From Blastocatellia bacterium (lineage in GTDB: Bacteria > Acidobacteriota > Blastocatellia > Pyrinomonadales > Pyrinomonadaceae), in the NCBI GenBank assembly GCA_003488005.1, contig DNND01000149.1, forward strand, positions 5,534 through 15,515: a stretch of DNA of 9,982 nucleotides. The letters are read 5' to 3'. A program made the position numbers and the translations under genes. Under the pieces are notes generated by a model. That model saw only the letters and a list, made by a program, of their open reading frames with translations, was not told the origin of the DNA and did not search any database. Below are positions 1-6,550 of the stretch, one piece after another (position 1 is the stretch's first letter; every line of letters starts with the position of its first letter).

Positions 1-354
1 GCGCGCCTGGCAAACGCCCCTGCCGTTCTTGCCGAATCGTTGCTCGCGCTGGCGACAGCCAAGACGCAAAGCGGCGATACGGTGGGCGCCACGAGTAACG
101 CCCTGGAAGCACAAAAGATTTTTTCCAGTGCCGGCCGGCACGATTGTGAATGGCTCGCCTGGTTAGTCGCCGCCCGCGCCAGCAAGGCAAGCGGCGACGA
201 CGCGAAGGCGCGCGATTACGCTTCGCGAGCACAACAAGTTTTTTCGGGCTTGCAACAACAATGGGGAAACGACTACTACAATACCTACCTAAGCAGACCT
301 GACGTCCAGTTATCTCGCAAGCAGCTCGACGAGATAGTGTCAGGAAAAACCTAA
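1..354 (+). CDS. C-terminal fragment of a TPR-like helical-repeat protein (5' end outside window)
   Basis: The reading frame is open from the first base of the window to a TAA at 352-354, so this is the last 117 codons of a longer gene. The TTG at 40 is an internal codon, not a credible start. The protein is rich in Ala and amphipathic helices. Helix pairs of the TPR type are visible (around LLALATAKTQSGDTVGATSN, then EWLAWLVAARASKASGDDAK, then ARDYASRAQQVFSGL), and a polar tail ends in DEIVSGKT. Repeats of this kind often form the C-terminal half of large multidomain kinases, cyclases or regulators, where they bind partners, but the catalytic part is not in the window and no function can be assigned. 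The stop is 30 bp before the first of two small paralogous genes on the same strand, so a shared transcript is plausible. TPR-like character is inferred from helix periodicity; a solo helical-repeat protein is an alternative. Confidence 0.7.
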   Translation, partial: ARLANAPAVLAESLLALATAKTQSGDTVGATSNALEAQKIFSSAGRHDCEWLAWLVAARASKASGDDAKARDYASRAQQVFSGLQQQWGNDYYNTYLSRPDVQLSRKQLDEIVSGKT

Positions 355-384
355 TCCCAACCCAACCGCAAAAGGAGAACTCAC

Positions 385-594
385 ATGGCCAACGGCGCCG
401 ACATCATCATCAAGGGCAGTTCTGTCGATATTGATTACGACGAGCTGGTCTACCCACGCGATTCGAGTAATCACAAAAAGCACAAGAATCAAATCAAGAA
501 AATCACGCGTGTACTGATCACCGGAGACATCAATTTCGACAGCGGGGACCACGCGCAAGGCTTACGCTGCGACATCACGATTTCCTGTAAATAG
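385..594 (+). CDS. Small protein of unknown function, paralogue A of a tandem pair (69 aa)
   Basis: I do not recognise this family. Reality is supported by a good ribosome-binding site (AAAGGAG at about 370-376, some 9 bp before the ATG) and by a clear paralogue at 731-982. The first 18 residues, MANGADIIIKGSSVDIDYD without the fifth, match the neighbour almost exactly. After that only scattered positions agree: a Tyr-Pro at 23-24, a His-Lys pair, an ITRV segment at about 40-43, and a C-terminal alternating strand ending in Cys (ITISCK). The pattern of short hydrophobic-polar alternation (DIIIKG, VDIDYD, ITRVLI, CDITIS) predicts a small all-beta fold. There is no signal peptide or membrane segment, so it should be cytoplasmic unless it uses another export route. 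It lies 30 bp after the TPR-like gene and may act with it; that is inference from position only. Confidence 0.75.
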   Translation: MANGADIIIKGSSVDIDYDELVYPRDSSNHKKHKNQIKKITRVLITGDINFDSGDHAQGLRCDITISCK

Positions 595-730
595 AAACTA
601 TCGAATCAGGAGGCCGTCGGATATTGGCCTGCGTTCCGGTTCAGGCCGCAAGCAAAGAACCAAAACGCAGCCGTTGAAAGACGGTCTTGCCCAGCAACAC
701 TCAACTCACATCACCTAAGGAGACACTAAA
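595..730 (+). other. Spacer between the two small paralogues
   Basis: This 136-bp spacer holds a weak inverted repeat, AGGCC at 611-615 with GGCCT at 626-630, too weak and lacking a T-run to call a terminator. It also holds the ribosome-binding site of the downstream gene. I see no convincing sigma-70 promoter. Confidence 0.3.
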
Positions 731-982
731 ATGGCAAACGGTGGCGACATCATCATCAAAGGCAGTTCAGTGGATATTGACTACGACGATACGAAGTATC
801 CTAAGGAAGCTGGCAAACCTCGCAATCACAAAGCCAGTGACCAAACCATAACGCGGGTAACGGTTGAGGACGGAAACAACACTGTAAAGTATGACAGCAA
901 TAATGAGGCGGCAGCAGACCCATCACAATGGATAATCCACATCTACTGCGCCGCCCCTACCAAGCCCGCCAGTAAGCCCTGA
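731..982 (+). CDS. Small protein of unknown function, paralogue B of a tandem pair (83 aa)
   Basis: Unrecognised family; the second member of the pair. The start is set by TAAGGAG at about 716-722, 8 bp before the ATG, and by alignment with paralogue A. The first 59 bases of the two genes differ at only about 7 positions, most of them synonymous, and the N-terminus is again DIIIKGSSVDIDYD after MANGG. The remainder is diverged: it keeps the Tyr-Pro, a His-Lys, ITRV and a late Cys (IIHIYC), but adds residues in the middle and a low-complexity tail, APTKPASKP, that paralogue A lacks. Predicted all-beta, no signal peptide. It is separated from paralogue A by 136 bp without any obvious promoter, so it may be in the same transcript. 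Possible roles include a secreted or recruited effector, a partner of the upstream TPR-like protein, or a short antigen-like protein; none is supported directly. Confidence 0.75.
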   Translation: MANGGDIIIKGSSVDIDYDDTKYPKEAGKPRNHKASDQTITRVTVEDGNNTVKYDSNNEAAADPSQWIIHIYCAAPTKPASKP

Positions 983-1018
983 CTTGGCTGACGCGATTAG
1001 TTGAATTTGGTCCTTCGC

Positions 1019-1034
1019 ACCTGGCGCGCCAGGT
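1019..1034. repeat. Perfect 16-bp palindrome between convergent genes
   Basis: ACCTGGCGCGCCAGGT is an exact palindrome without a loop, in the 121-bp gap where the small-paralogue operon (+) and the GlsB-like gene (-) converge. Position suggests a bidirectional terminator or a protein-binding site. However, there is no T-run on either side, and as RNA it would have to sacrifice central pairs to form a loop. Function is not established. Confidence 0.35.
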
Positions 1035-1103
1035 CTATCTGGAATGAGGGAAGTCGTCGTCTGGTTTTTCCGCGGCGAGACGGCCCAGTTGTGCGGCAAG
1101 ACC

Positions 1104-1379
1104 CTAGGGCCGGCTTCTGCTCAAGAGAGCAATTATCGCCACGAACAACGCGGAGCCGATGATGGACCAGATGATCGGAAAACTGGTCGTACCGATTTGC
1201 ACGGAAAACAGCTCCGGCAAACCAAGATTGCGCGCCAGCCACATTCCCAGCAGTGCGCCGATAAACCCGAGTGCTATTGAAACCAAACAACCGCCGCGCG
1301 AAAACCCGGTAATCGCCTGGCCCAGCGCGCCGCAAAGTCCGGCGATGATTAGCAACACTACCAAATCAATTAAGGTCAT
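1104..1379 (-). CDS. GlsB/YeaQ/YmgE-family small membrane protein
   Basis: A 91-residue protein with three hydrophobic segments at about residues 4-22, 31-48 and 66-86. They are separated by the short basic loop GFSRGG and by a polar stretch with SVQIGTTSFPIIW. The glycine-zipper spacing (GLCGALG, LGFIGALLG, IIGSAL) and the late SIIGA-type segment are typical of the 'transglycosylase-associated' GlsB/YeaQ/YmgE family. Members are inner-membrane proteins linked to general stress in enterobacteria, with no proven biochemical activity. The ATG at 1377-1379 is preceded by AGGAG (reverse complement of 1386-1390) at 6 bp, which fixes the start. The gene begins only 24 bp after the amidohydrolase stop, so the two are probably cotranscribed. 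The antisense reading frame across the same bases is a shadow. Confidence 0.9.
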   Translation of the reverse strand: MTLIDLVVLLIIAGLCGALGQAITGFSRGGCLVSIALGFIGALLGMWLARNLGLPELFSVQIGTTSFPIIWSIIGSALFVAIIALLSRSRP

Positions 1380-1403
1380 TTGAAACTCCTTTCAGCTCCT
1401 GAC

Positions 1404-2720
1404 TTAACGTCCAATGTCGTTACGATAGATCTGTCCGCTCTTCATGACGAAACGCACACGTTCAAGTTCGGTAATGTCGCGCAAGGGATCACCTGAGACA
1501 GCAATGATGTCGGCAAATTGTCCCGGCTCAACGGCGCCAAAGTCGGAAGAATGTTCCAGAAGATCGGCGGCGTTAATAGTCGCCGATTGAATCGACTGCA
1601 TTGGCGTCATTCCGTAGCGCACCATATAGGCAAACTCCTTCGCTTGATTTTCAGTCCAGGCATAACCGCCCGCATCCGTGCCGTAGGCAATCTTCACACC
1701 TTTGCGAACGGCGACGCCGAAAGCTTTCGCTTCAAGATCGCGCATGGCCAACCAAATCGGCGCGCCCGCTGCTGCTCGCCCTTCGGCAACATAGACGCCT
1801 ACGTAGATTGTTGGACACCAGTAAGTTCCCTGCCGCACCATTCGGTCCATTAAACCTTCGTCGAGTCCATATCCGTGTTCAATTGAATCCACGCTTGCCT
1901 TAAGCGAAGCGTCAATTCCGTCCCAGCCCATCGCGTGGGCAGCAACTCGACGGCCCAGGCGATGCGCTTCATCAACCATCGCCTTCATCTCTTCAGCGGT
2001 AAAGTTGACCCATGAATGAAGCGCGCCGTCCTTGATGAAGTAACGGCGGTCTGCGTAAAACTTTATCCAGTCGGCGCCAAACTTCACCTGCTCGCGAACG
2101 GCCCGGCGAATGTTGTCGGCGCCGTCAACAATCTGCACGCCTTCCGGCATTTTCAATTCCCACGAGTAGCCGAGCAGCGGATACATTCCGGTCGCGGAAA
2201 AAGCTCGCGTGGATACGAACATTCGCGGCCCGGGAATAACGCCGCGATTGATGGCTGTCTTAACGTCCACGTCGGCATACATCGCGCCCTCGGTTTCCAA
2301 ATCGCGCATTACGGTGAAGCCATTCATCAAGCCCGTGCGAGCGGCGACAGTCGCGCGAATGGTGCGATAGGGAATCGATTCCTTCAGAAGTTGTTCATCG
2401 TAATCGGCGGCAGTGATGTCGCCTTGCAAGAGTATGTGGGTGTGGCAGTCGGCGAGGCCCGGCAACACGGTGGACCGGGAAAGGTCCACTATTTTTATGT
2501 TTGCCGGTGCGGATCTTTGAATGTCGGCAAAGGGCCCAACCGCCTTAATTCGTTCGCCAGACACCAGTATTCCCTGATTCTCGAGAATGCGTCCCGCGCG
2601 AACATCAATCAGGCGCCCAGCCTTGATGAGAACGATTGTTTCAGGCGTTCGCACCTGCGCGATGGCGATTTTTGAAACTACGGAGAAAATAAGGACCAGC
2701 GTGATCAGCAGTTTTTTCAT
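1404..2720 (-). CDS. Secreted metal-dependent amidohydrolase (imidazolonepropionase-like / prolidase-type)
   Basis: A 438-residue enzyme of the amidohydrolase superfamily. The N-terminus (MKKLLITLVLIFSVVSKIAI, then AQ) is a Sec signal peptide with likely cleavage after Ala21, so the enzyme acts outside the cytoplasm. A small beta domain (about 28-85, 'LIKAGRLIDVRAGRILENQG') precedes the TIM barrel. Metal ligands expected for the family are visible: HxH in DCHTH (His93, His95), a Lys in GADWIKFY (Lys220, the probable carboxylated bridging Lys), His262 in AAHAMG, His282 in SIEHGYG, and the catalytic Asp349 in AYGTDAGG. The C-terminal ADIIAVSGDPLRDI closes the beta domain. The family hydrolyses C-N bonds in cyclic amides, Xaa-Pro/Xaa-Arg dipeptides or similar amides; the exact substrate cannot be read from sequence. 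The start is chosen for the signal peptide, as the ribosome-binding site is weak (CTGGAA). A fold-back repeat sits 24 bp upstream, between this gene and the transporter operon. Confidence 0.92.
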   Translation of the reverse strand: MKKLLITLVLIFSVVSKIAIAQVRTPETIVLIKAGRLIDVRAGRILENQGILVSGERIKAVGPFADIQRSAPANIKIVDLSRSTVLPGLADCHTHILLQGDITAADYDEQLLKESIPYRTIRATVAARTGLMNGFTVMRDLETEGAMYADVDVKTAINRGVIPGPRMFVSTRAFSATGMYPLLGYSWELKMPEGVQIVDGADNIRRAVREQVKFGADWIKFYADRRYFIKDGALHSWVNFTAEEMKAMVDEAHRLGRRVAAHAMGWDGIDASLKASVDSIEHGYGLDEGLMDRMVRQGTYWCPTIYVGVYVAEGRAAAGAPIWLAMRDLEAKAFGVAVRKGVKIAYGTDAGGYAWTENQAKEFAYMVRYGMTPMQSIQSATINAADLLEHSSDFGAVEPGQFADIIAVSGDPLRDITELERVRFVMKSGQIYRNDIGR

Positions 2721-2744
2721 GATTGTGTTCCAGTAGAGCCCCGC

Positions 2745-2938
2745 GAATTCAAGTTGGAAAGTGCAACAGAAGCTTGTTTGTCGCTTCGCCCCAAAGAGGG
2801 CGAGATGTTTATAGCCGGCGACAGCTTTGCCTCAAAAGTCATGGGCCATGTTAGGTACGGCTTTGCCGCCCGATGTGCGGCGGTGGCTCCGCCCTGGAGC
2901 GAAAGCAAATTCAAGTATTGCACTTGGAAGTTGAATTC
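2745..2938. repeat. Fold-back (MITE/REP-like) repeat element, ~194 bp
   Basis: The ends are imperfect terminal inverted repeats: GAATTCAAGTTGGAAAGTGCAA at 2745-2766 pairs with TTGCACTTGGAAGTTGAATTC at 2918-2938, with a core mismatch and a one-base gap. The symmetry continues inward: a CTTG-TTTG-CGCTTCGCCCC-like stretch at about 2773-2788 resembles the reverse complement of 2890-2914. Each side carries its own hairpin: TCGCCC/GGGCGA (about 2782-2799) on the left, and GGCGG/CCGCC (2879-2893) or alternatively GCTCC/GGAGC on the right. The left hairpin is followed by ATGTTTATAG, a motif I associate from memory with dispersed palindromic repeats in Acidobacteriota and relatives. No credible protein is encoded. 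It fills nearly the whole 240-bp gap between the transporter and amidohydrolase genes, so it is read through or supplies the downstream promoter. Target-site duplications are not evident. Confidence 0.55.
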
Positions 2939-2960
2939 ACCCTTTGCAAGTTAAGCCTCT

Positions 2961-4532
2961 TCAAAATCCTTTCTTCTTCAGCCACTCGCGCACGACTTCA
3001 GCCTGGCCTCGTTTGTTGGCATCCACTTCGTAATTCAATTGCCGCATCTCGTCAGTGGAAATGGCGTGCGCGAGTTTCGCCAGCACCTCGCGCAGTTGCG
3101 CAACGCGCGCAAGCGTGTCCTGACGAACAAGGTAGACAGCTTCGTACGGCGGAAAGTAATGCCGGTCGTCTTCGAGTTGAAACAAATCGAGCGCAGCGAT
3201 TCTTCCCTCGGTTGAATTGCCGGCAATCAGATCGACCTGCCCCGATGAAAGCGCAATGTACGTCAACGAGAGGTCCATCTCGCGCGGCTGTTCTGCAAAC
3301 TTCAATCCATAAGCCTTCGAAAAACCGGGATAGCCGTCGGCCCGCGACATGAAGTCCTGCCCAAAGCCCGCGTGCCAATTACGTGCGTATGGCACGGCGT
3401 CAGAGATAGTTTTCAATTTGAGCCGTCTCGCTTCGGCGCCACGAATGAGAATCGCAAAAGTGTTTTCAAATCCGAGCGGCTCACTTACCGCGATGCCGAA
3501 TTTTTGCGCATACTCAGTTTTGACTTGTTCGTAAACGGCGCGCGGGTCGTTGATTGGTTGATGATGAAGAATCGCGGTGTATGAAGTGCCGGTGTATTCC
3601 GGGTAGAGATCAAGCCGGCCCGCCAGCATCGCATCGTGCGGAAGGTTTCCCCCAAGTTCATACTTGCGTTCAACCGTTACGCCGCGCGCTTCCAACATCT
3701 GCGCGACAATTTCCGCGAGGATCGCAGATTCGGTGAAGTCTTTTGAGCCAACTACAACCCGGGCGTCTTGCGGTTGAGAACTGCGCGAGCGCGATTCCCG
3801 CGAACCGACGTAGATACCGGTTATCACGACAGCGATGATCGCAGCCGTCGCTGCGAACATAAACTTCTTCCTACCTGAAGTCTTGCCGGCACTTTGTTTG
3901 TGGGCCACTGAGAAATAGCTTTCGAGCAGACCCAACCCAAAATCCGCGGCTAAGGCCATCAGCGCCGCCGGCACGGCGCCGGCGAGCAGCAAGTGATTGT
4001 CATATTGTCTCAGCCCGCGAAAAATGTAGACGCCAAGCCCGCCGGCGCCGACTGCGGCGGCAATGGTCGCCACGCCAATCGCAATCACCATCGCTACCCG
4101 AACGCCGGTGATGATCACCGGCATCGCTAACGGCAGTTCGACTTGCCAAAGAATCTGACGGCTGGTCATGCCCATCGCCACGGCGGCCTCGCGGACGTTT
4201 GGATCGACCCCAACAATACCCGTCACCGTGTTGCGAATTATTGGCAGCAGCGCATAGACCACCAGCGCCACGATCGCGGTGCGCGCGCCGATGCCGCCAA
4301 TAAACGGCAGCGGAATCAAAAAACCAAACAGGGCCAGACTCGGAATCGTCTGCATGATGTTGGCGATGCCCAAGACTGGTCCACGCAGCGATTTTTTGCG
4401 CGTGAGCAGAATTCCGGTGGGAATGCCAATCGCGACCGCGACGAAGGTCGAGATCAAAACGAGCGACAAATGTTGCCGCAGTAACGTGGATAGTTCCGGC
4501 CAGTTTTGTTTTAGAAAACTGAAGAAACTCAC
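2961..4532 (-). CDS. ABC transporter permease fused to its substrate-binding domain (betaine/osmoprotectant class; EgtU-like)
   Basis: This 523-residue protein joins two parts normally made separately. Residues about 20-210 are a BPD-type permease with five to six membrane spans and the EAA loop REAAVAMGMTSRQILWQ (114-130), which docks the ATPase. A further span at about 223-243 anchors an external binding domain (about 257-523) of the OpuAC/OpuCC type: GSKDFTES (262-269), YPEYTGT (311-315 region), LGFENTFAILI (353-363), FGQDFMSRADGYPGF, and a late GNSTEGRI. The class imports quaternary-amine betaines. The start is GTG at 4530-4532, and GTGA overlaps the ATPase stop by 4 bp, so the two are translationally coupled. 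The fusion order and length match the ergothioneine importer EgtU of Streptococcus and Helicobacter, and the operon begins with egtD. Ergothioneine or hercynine is therefore a better substrate guess than glycine betaine, though OpuC-type fusions for choline or betaine share this layout. Confidence 0.93.
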   Translation of the reverse strand: MSFFSFLKQNWPELSTLLRQHLSLVLISTFVAVAIGIPTGILLTRKKSLRGPVLGIANIMQTIPSLALFGFLIPLPFIGGIGARTAIVALVVYALLPIIRNTVTGIVGVDPNVREAAVAMGMTSRQILWQVELPLAMPVIITGVRVAMVIAIGVATIAAAVGAGGLGVYIFRGLRQYDNHLLLAGAVPAALMALAADFGLGLLESYFSVAHKQSAGKTSGRKKFMFAATAAIIAVVITGIYVGSRESRSRSSQPQDARVVVGSKDFTESAILAEIVAQMLEARGVTVERKYELGGNLPHDAMLAGRLDLYPEYTGTSYTAILHHQPINDPRAVYEQVKTEYAQKFGIAVSEPLGFENTFAILIRGAEARRLKLKTISDAVPYARNWHAGFGQDFMSRADGYPGFSKAYGLKFAEQPREMDLSLTYIALSSGQVDLIAGNSTEGRIAALDLFQLEDDRHYFPPYEAVYLVRQDTLARVAQLREVLAKLAHAISTDEMRQLNYEVDANKRGQAEVVREWLKKKGF

Positions 4533-5374
4533 GTCGCCTTCTCCTGAATGGAACCGGCGGAAACTTGCAGCGTTGCCAGGTATGCCATTGCTTTTTCGTT
4601 TTTCGACTTCAGAAAATTCTCGGGCGTTTCCAGCAGCAGCAACTTTCCCGCGTGCATCAGTCCGATGCGCGAGCCCAATAACAACGCTTCCCGCACGTCG
4701 TGCGTCACAAACACGGCGGTCTTATTCAGACTTTTGCTGAGCGTCGCAAACTCGCGCTGCAGACTCGCGCGTGTCAACGGATCGAGCGCGCCAAATGGCT
4801 CGTCCAGCAGGAGCAATGGCGGGTCAGCCGCAAGCGCGCGCGCCACGCCGATGCGCTGACGTTGTCCGCCGGACAATTCTGCCGGGTAACGATCCGCGAA
4901 ATCACGCGGTTCGAGTCCAACCACTGACAACAGTTCGTCGACGCGATTTTTAATGCGCGCTTGCTCCCAGCCTTCAAGTGTGGGGACCAGCGCAACATTT
5001 TTGGCGATGCTGAAATGGGGAAAGAGACCGCCCTCCTGAATCACGTAGCCGGTGCGGCGTCGCAAGCGGATCGGATCCCAGACGGTGGTGGGTTTTCCCT
5101 CTACCAAAACTTCACCCGTGTCAGGCAGCAGCAGCCGATTGATAAGTTTGAGGGTAGTTGTTTTCCCACAACCGGATTCGCCAAGCAAGACCAGCGTCTC
5201 GCCGGGAGCGACCGAGAAAGTGAGATGAGAAATAATCGGCGCGGCCGCGGCCGCATGAGAGAAACTAACGTCGCGAAACTCAACCAGCGGCTTGTCGGAA
5301 GTTTCAGACATTTTCGCAGAAGGATATGGATCAAAAACTGGATTTACCAACTCGCCTGCTCCGCAGGTTGTCAT
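4529..5374 (-). CDS. ABC transporter ATPase for a betaine/quaternary-amine importer (OpuCA/EgtV-like)
   Basis: This is the energising subunit partnered with the downstream permease-binding fusion. In the 281-residue reading the motifs are all intact: Walker A GESGCGKTT (65-73), Q-loop Gln113 in VIQEGGLFPH, signature LSGGQ (167-171), Walker B LLLLDEP (187-193), D-loop GALD and switch His225 in VTHD. The protein ends soon after the ATPase fold (EKAMAYLATLQ and a short tail), so it has no C-terminal CBS pair. Classical OpuCA/OpuAA ATPases use such a pair in osmotic sensing. The start is uncertain. The ATG at 5372-5374 has AGGA 5 bp upstream and lies 22 bp after the egtD stop, but its first 21 residues look unlike the family. 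The ATG at 5309-5311 (MSETSDKPLVEF, 260 aa) fits homologues better but lacks a ribosome-binding site. The gene overlaps the next by 4 bp and is presumably cotranscribed with egtD. Confidence 0.93.
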   Translation of the reverse strand: MTTCGAGELVNPVFDPYPSAKMSETSDKPLVEFRDVSFSHAAAAAPIISHLTFSVAPGETLVLLGESGCGKTTTLKLINRLLLPDTGEVLVEGKPTTVWDPIRLRRRTGYVIQEGGLFPHFSIAKNVALVPTLEGWEQARIKNRVDELLSVVGLEPRDFADRYPAELSGGQRQRIGVARALAADPPLLLLDEPFGALDPLTRASLQREFATLSKSLNKTAVFVTHDVREALLLGSRIGLMHAGKLLLLETPENFLKSKNEKAMAYLATLQVSAGSIQEKAT

Positions 5375-5396
5375 TCAAATCCTGTCTAACAGACTC

Positions 5397-6398
5397 TCAA
5401 ACCGCCAACAGCAGATTGCTGCTGAACTGTTGCTTTTGATCCTGCCAGGTTTGAGCTCGAGTGAAACCAGTCTGCGTTGCTAGTTTGCCAATGTCCCCAA
5501 GATCGTACTTGTAAGAGTTTTCAGTATGAATTTGTTCGCCTTCGCCAAACTGCACCAGCAGATCGAGCTTGTCGATCGTTACCGTCTGGGCGCGGTTGCT
5601 TTCGATATAAATCTCGACGCGGCCTGCGTCTTCGTTGTAAACCGCGCGATGTGAAAAGGCGCGCAGATCAAAGTTGCCGCCAAGCTCGCGATTGATGCGC
5701 GCCAGCACATTTAGATTAAAGGCAGCCGTCACGCCGAGCGCGTCGTTGTAAGCAGCTTCGAGCACGCTCTTCTCTTTCTTAAGGTCGGCGCCCAGCAGCA
5801 ACGCATCGCCCTCTCGCAAAACCTGGCGCAGCGCGCGCAGAAACTTCAGCGCCTCTTCCGGATCAAAGTTGCTGATGTTCGAGCCGAGAAACAATGCCAG
5901 CGTGTGTGTTCTCTGTTCCTTAGCCAACTCGCCTAGCGCCGCAAAATAATCGGCCGCATAGGCTTCGATGTTCAGGCGCGGATAGGATTGCAACAGGATG
6001 CGCGAACTGTTTTCAAGTGCCGTAGCCGAAATGTCGACCGGCATGAAGAGCAACTCAGCTTGTTTTCTCAGCAGCGCTTCAATCAGCAGGCGTGTTTTCG
6101 ACGCGCTGCCGCTGCCCATTTCGATCAAGGTCGTGGGCCCGGCGACCGTCGCCACTATCTCATCCGCATAACGCTGGAGTATCTCGTTTTCAGCGCGTGT
6201 CAGGTAATACTCGGGCAAAAGACAGATCGCTTCGAAAAGCTGCGAACCAAGTTCGTCGTAAAAATACTTGGGCAGAAACCGTTTGGGTTGAGTTGTAAGT
6301 CCTCGCCGCACATCCTCAGCAAGGCCGGCCAGCGGATCGCGCTTCACGAGGTTGTGGATGAATAACTTCTCTTCCTGCACTTGTGGTGTGTTTGACAT
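5397..6398 (-). CDS. egtD: L-histidine N(alpha)-methyltransferase
   Basis: It transfers three methyl groups from S-adenosylmethionine to the alpha-amine of histidine, giving hercynine, the first step to ergothioneine in the cytoplasm. Using ATG 6396-6398 the product is 333 aa, near the usual ~320. The N-terminal DVRRGLTTQPKRFLPKYFYD and LPEYYLTRAENEIL are hallmark segments. The SAM loop is EMGSGSASKT (residues about 93-102), followed by Asp in MPVDIS. Residues I recall as histidine ligands in Mycobacterium smegmatis EgtD (Tyr39, Tyr56, Asn166, Tyr206, Glu282, Ser284) all have counterparts: Tyr47 (YFYDE), Tyr64 (PEYY), Asn177 (NISNFD), Tyr217 (AAYND), Glu293 and Ser295 (HTENSYKY). The offset is constant at +8 before the SAM loop and +11 after it. 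A longer start at 6461 adds 21 unrelated residues and has no ribosome-binding site; the chosen start has GAGGA 12 bp upstream. It heads the run of minus-strand genes. No egtB is in the window. Confidence 0.93.
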   Translation of the reverse strand: MSNTPQVQEEKLFIHNLVKRDPLAGLAEDVRRGLTTQPKRFLPKYFYDELGSQLFEAICLLPEYYLTRAENEILQRYADEIVATVAGPTTLIEMGSGSASKTRLLIEALLRKQAELLFMPVDISATALENSSRILLQSYPRLNIEAYAADYFAALGELAKEQRTHTLALFLGSNISNFDPEEALKFLRALRQVLREGDALLLGADLKKEKSVLEAAYNDALGVTAAFNLNVLARINRELGGNFDLRAFSHRAVYNEDAGRVEIYIESNRAQTVTIDKLDLLVQFGEGEQIHTENSYKYDLGDIGKLATQTGFTRAQTWQDQKQQFSSNLLLAV

Positions 6399-6550
6399 CA
6401 GTCGCCGGTTTCCTCGACCGCCGCGGTTAGGTCCGTTCAAGAGCTTGGCGTGGGCAAGCATGATAGCCGATCATTCGCGATTATCAACAACTTATGCCGG
6501 GCCCAGGCCGCTTGACGGTGGCTTGTTGCTCCGGCAAGATCCGTAGCGTT
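6399..6550. promoter_or_regulatory. Divergent promoter region between egtD and the VWFA gene
   Basis: About 150 bp separate the preferred starts of two divergently transcribed genes, so promoters for both must lie here. I could not identify convincing -35/-10 pairs or an operator on either strand. The reading frames of both genes extend into the gap (ATGs at 6461 on - and 6494 on +), but neither extension has a ribosome-binding site or recognisable sequence. Confidence 0.4.

Noticed and set aside
385..982. RiPP precursor peptides (conserved leader, variable core)
   Set aside because: The head/body contrast fits superficially, but there is no modifying enzyme, protease or exporter in the window and the bodies look like beta strands with charged residues rather than a core peptide. 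The missing upstream region leaves this open but unsupported.
997..1335. 112-codon open frame on - strand overlapping the GlsB-like gene
   Set aside because: It shares the same bases in another frame, is Arg/Gly-rich and lacks membrane segments; the 91-aa frame has the family pattern and a good ribosome-binding site.
2016..2675. 219-codon open frame on + strand
   Set aside because: It lies entirely antisense to the amidohydrolase, whose metal-binding motifs and signal peptide are intact; the + frame has no family features or ribosome-binding site.
1404..2720. Amidohydrolase as a step in ergothioneine or histidine breakdown (imidazolonepropionase)
   Set aside because: It has a Sec signal peptide and the barrel resembles secreted imidazolonepropionase-like/prolidase-type enzymes; no hutH, hutU or ergothionase-like gene is nearby.
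2754..2954. Small ORFs on both strands in the transporter-amidohydrolase gap
   Set aside because: They run through the fold-back repeat, have no ribosome-binding site, and their codon content follows the inverted-repeat structure.
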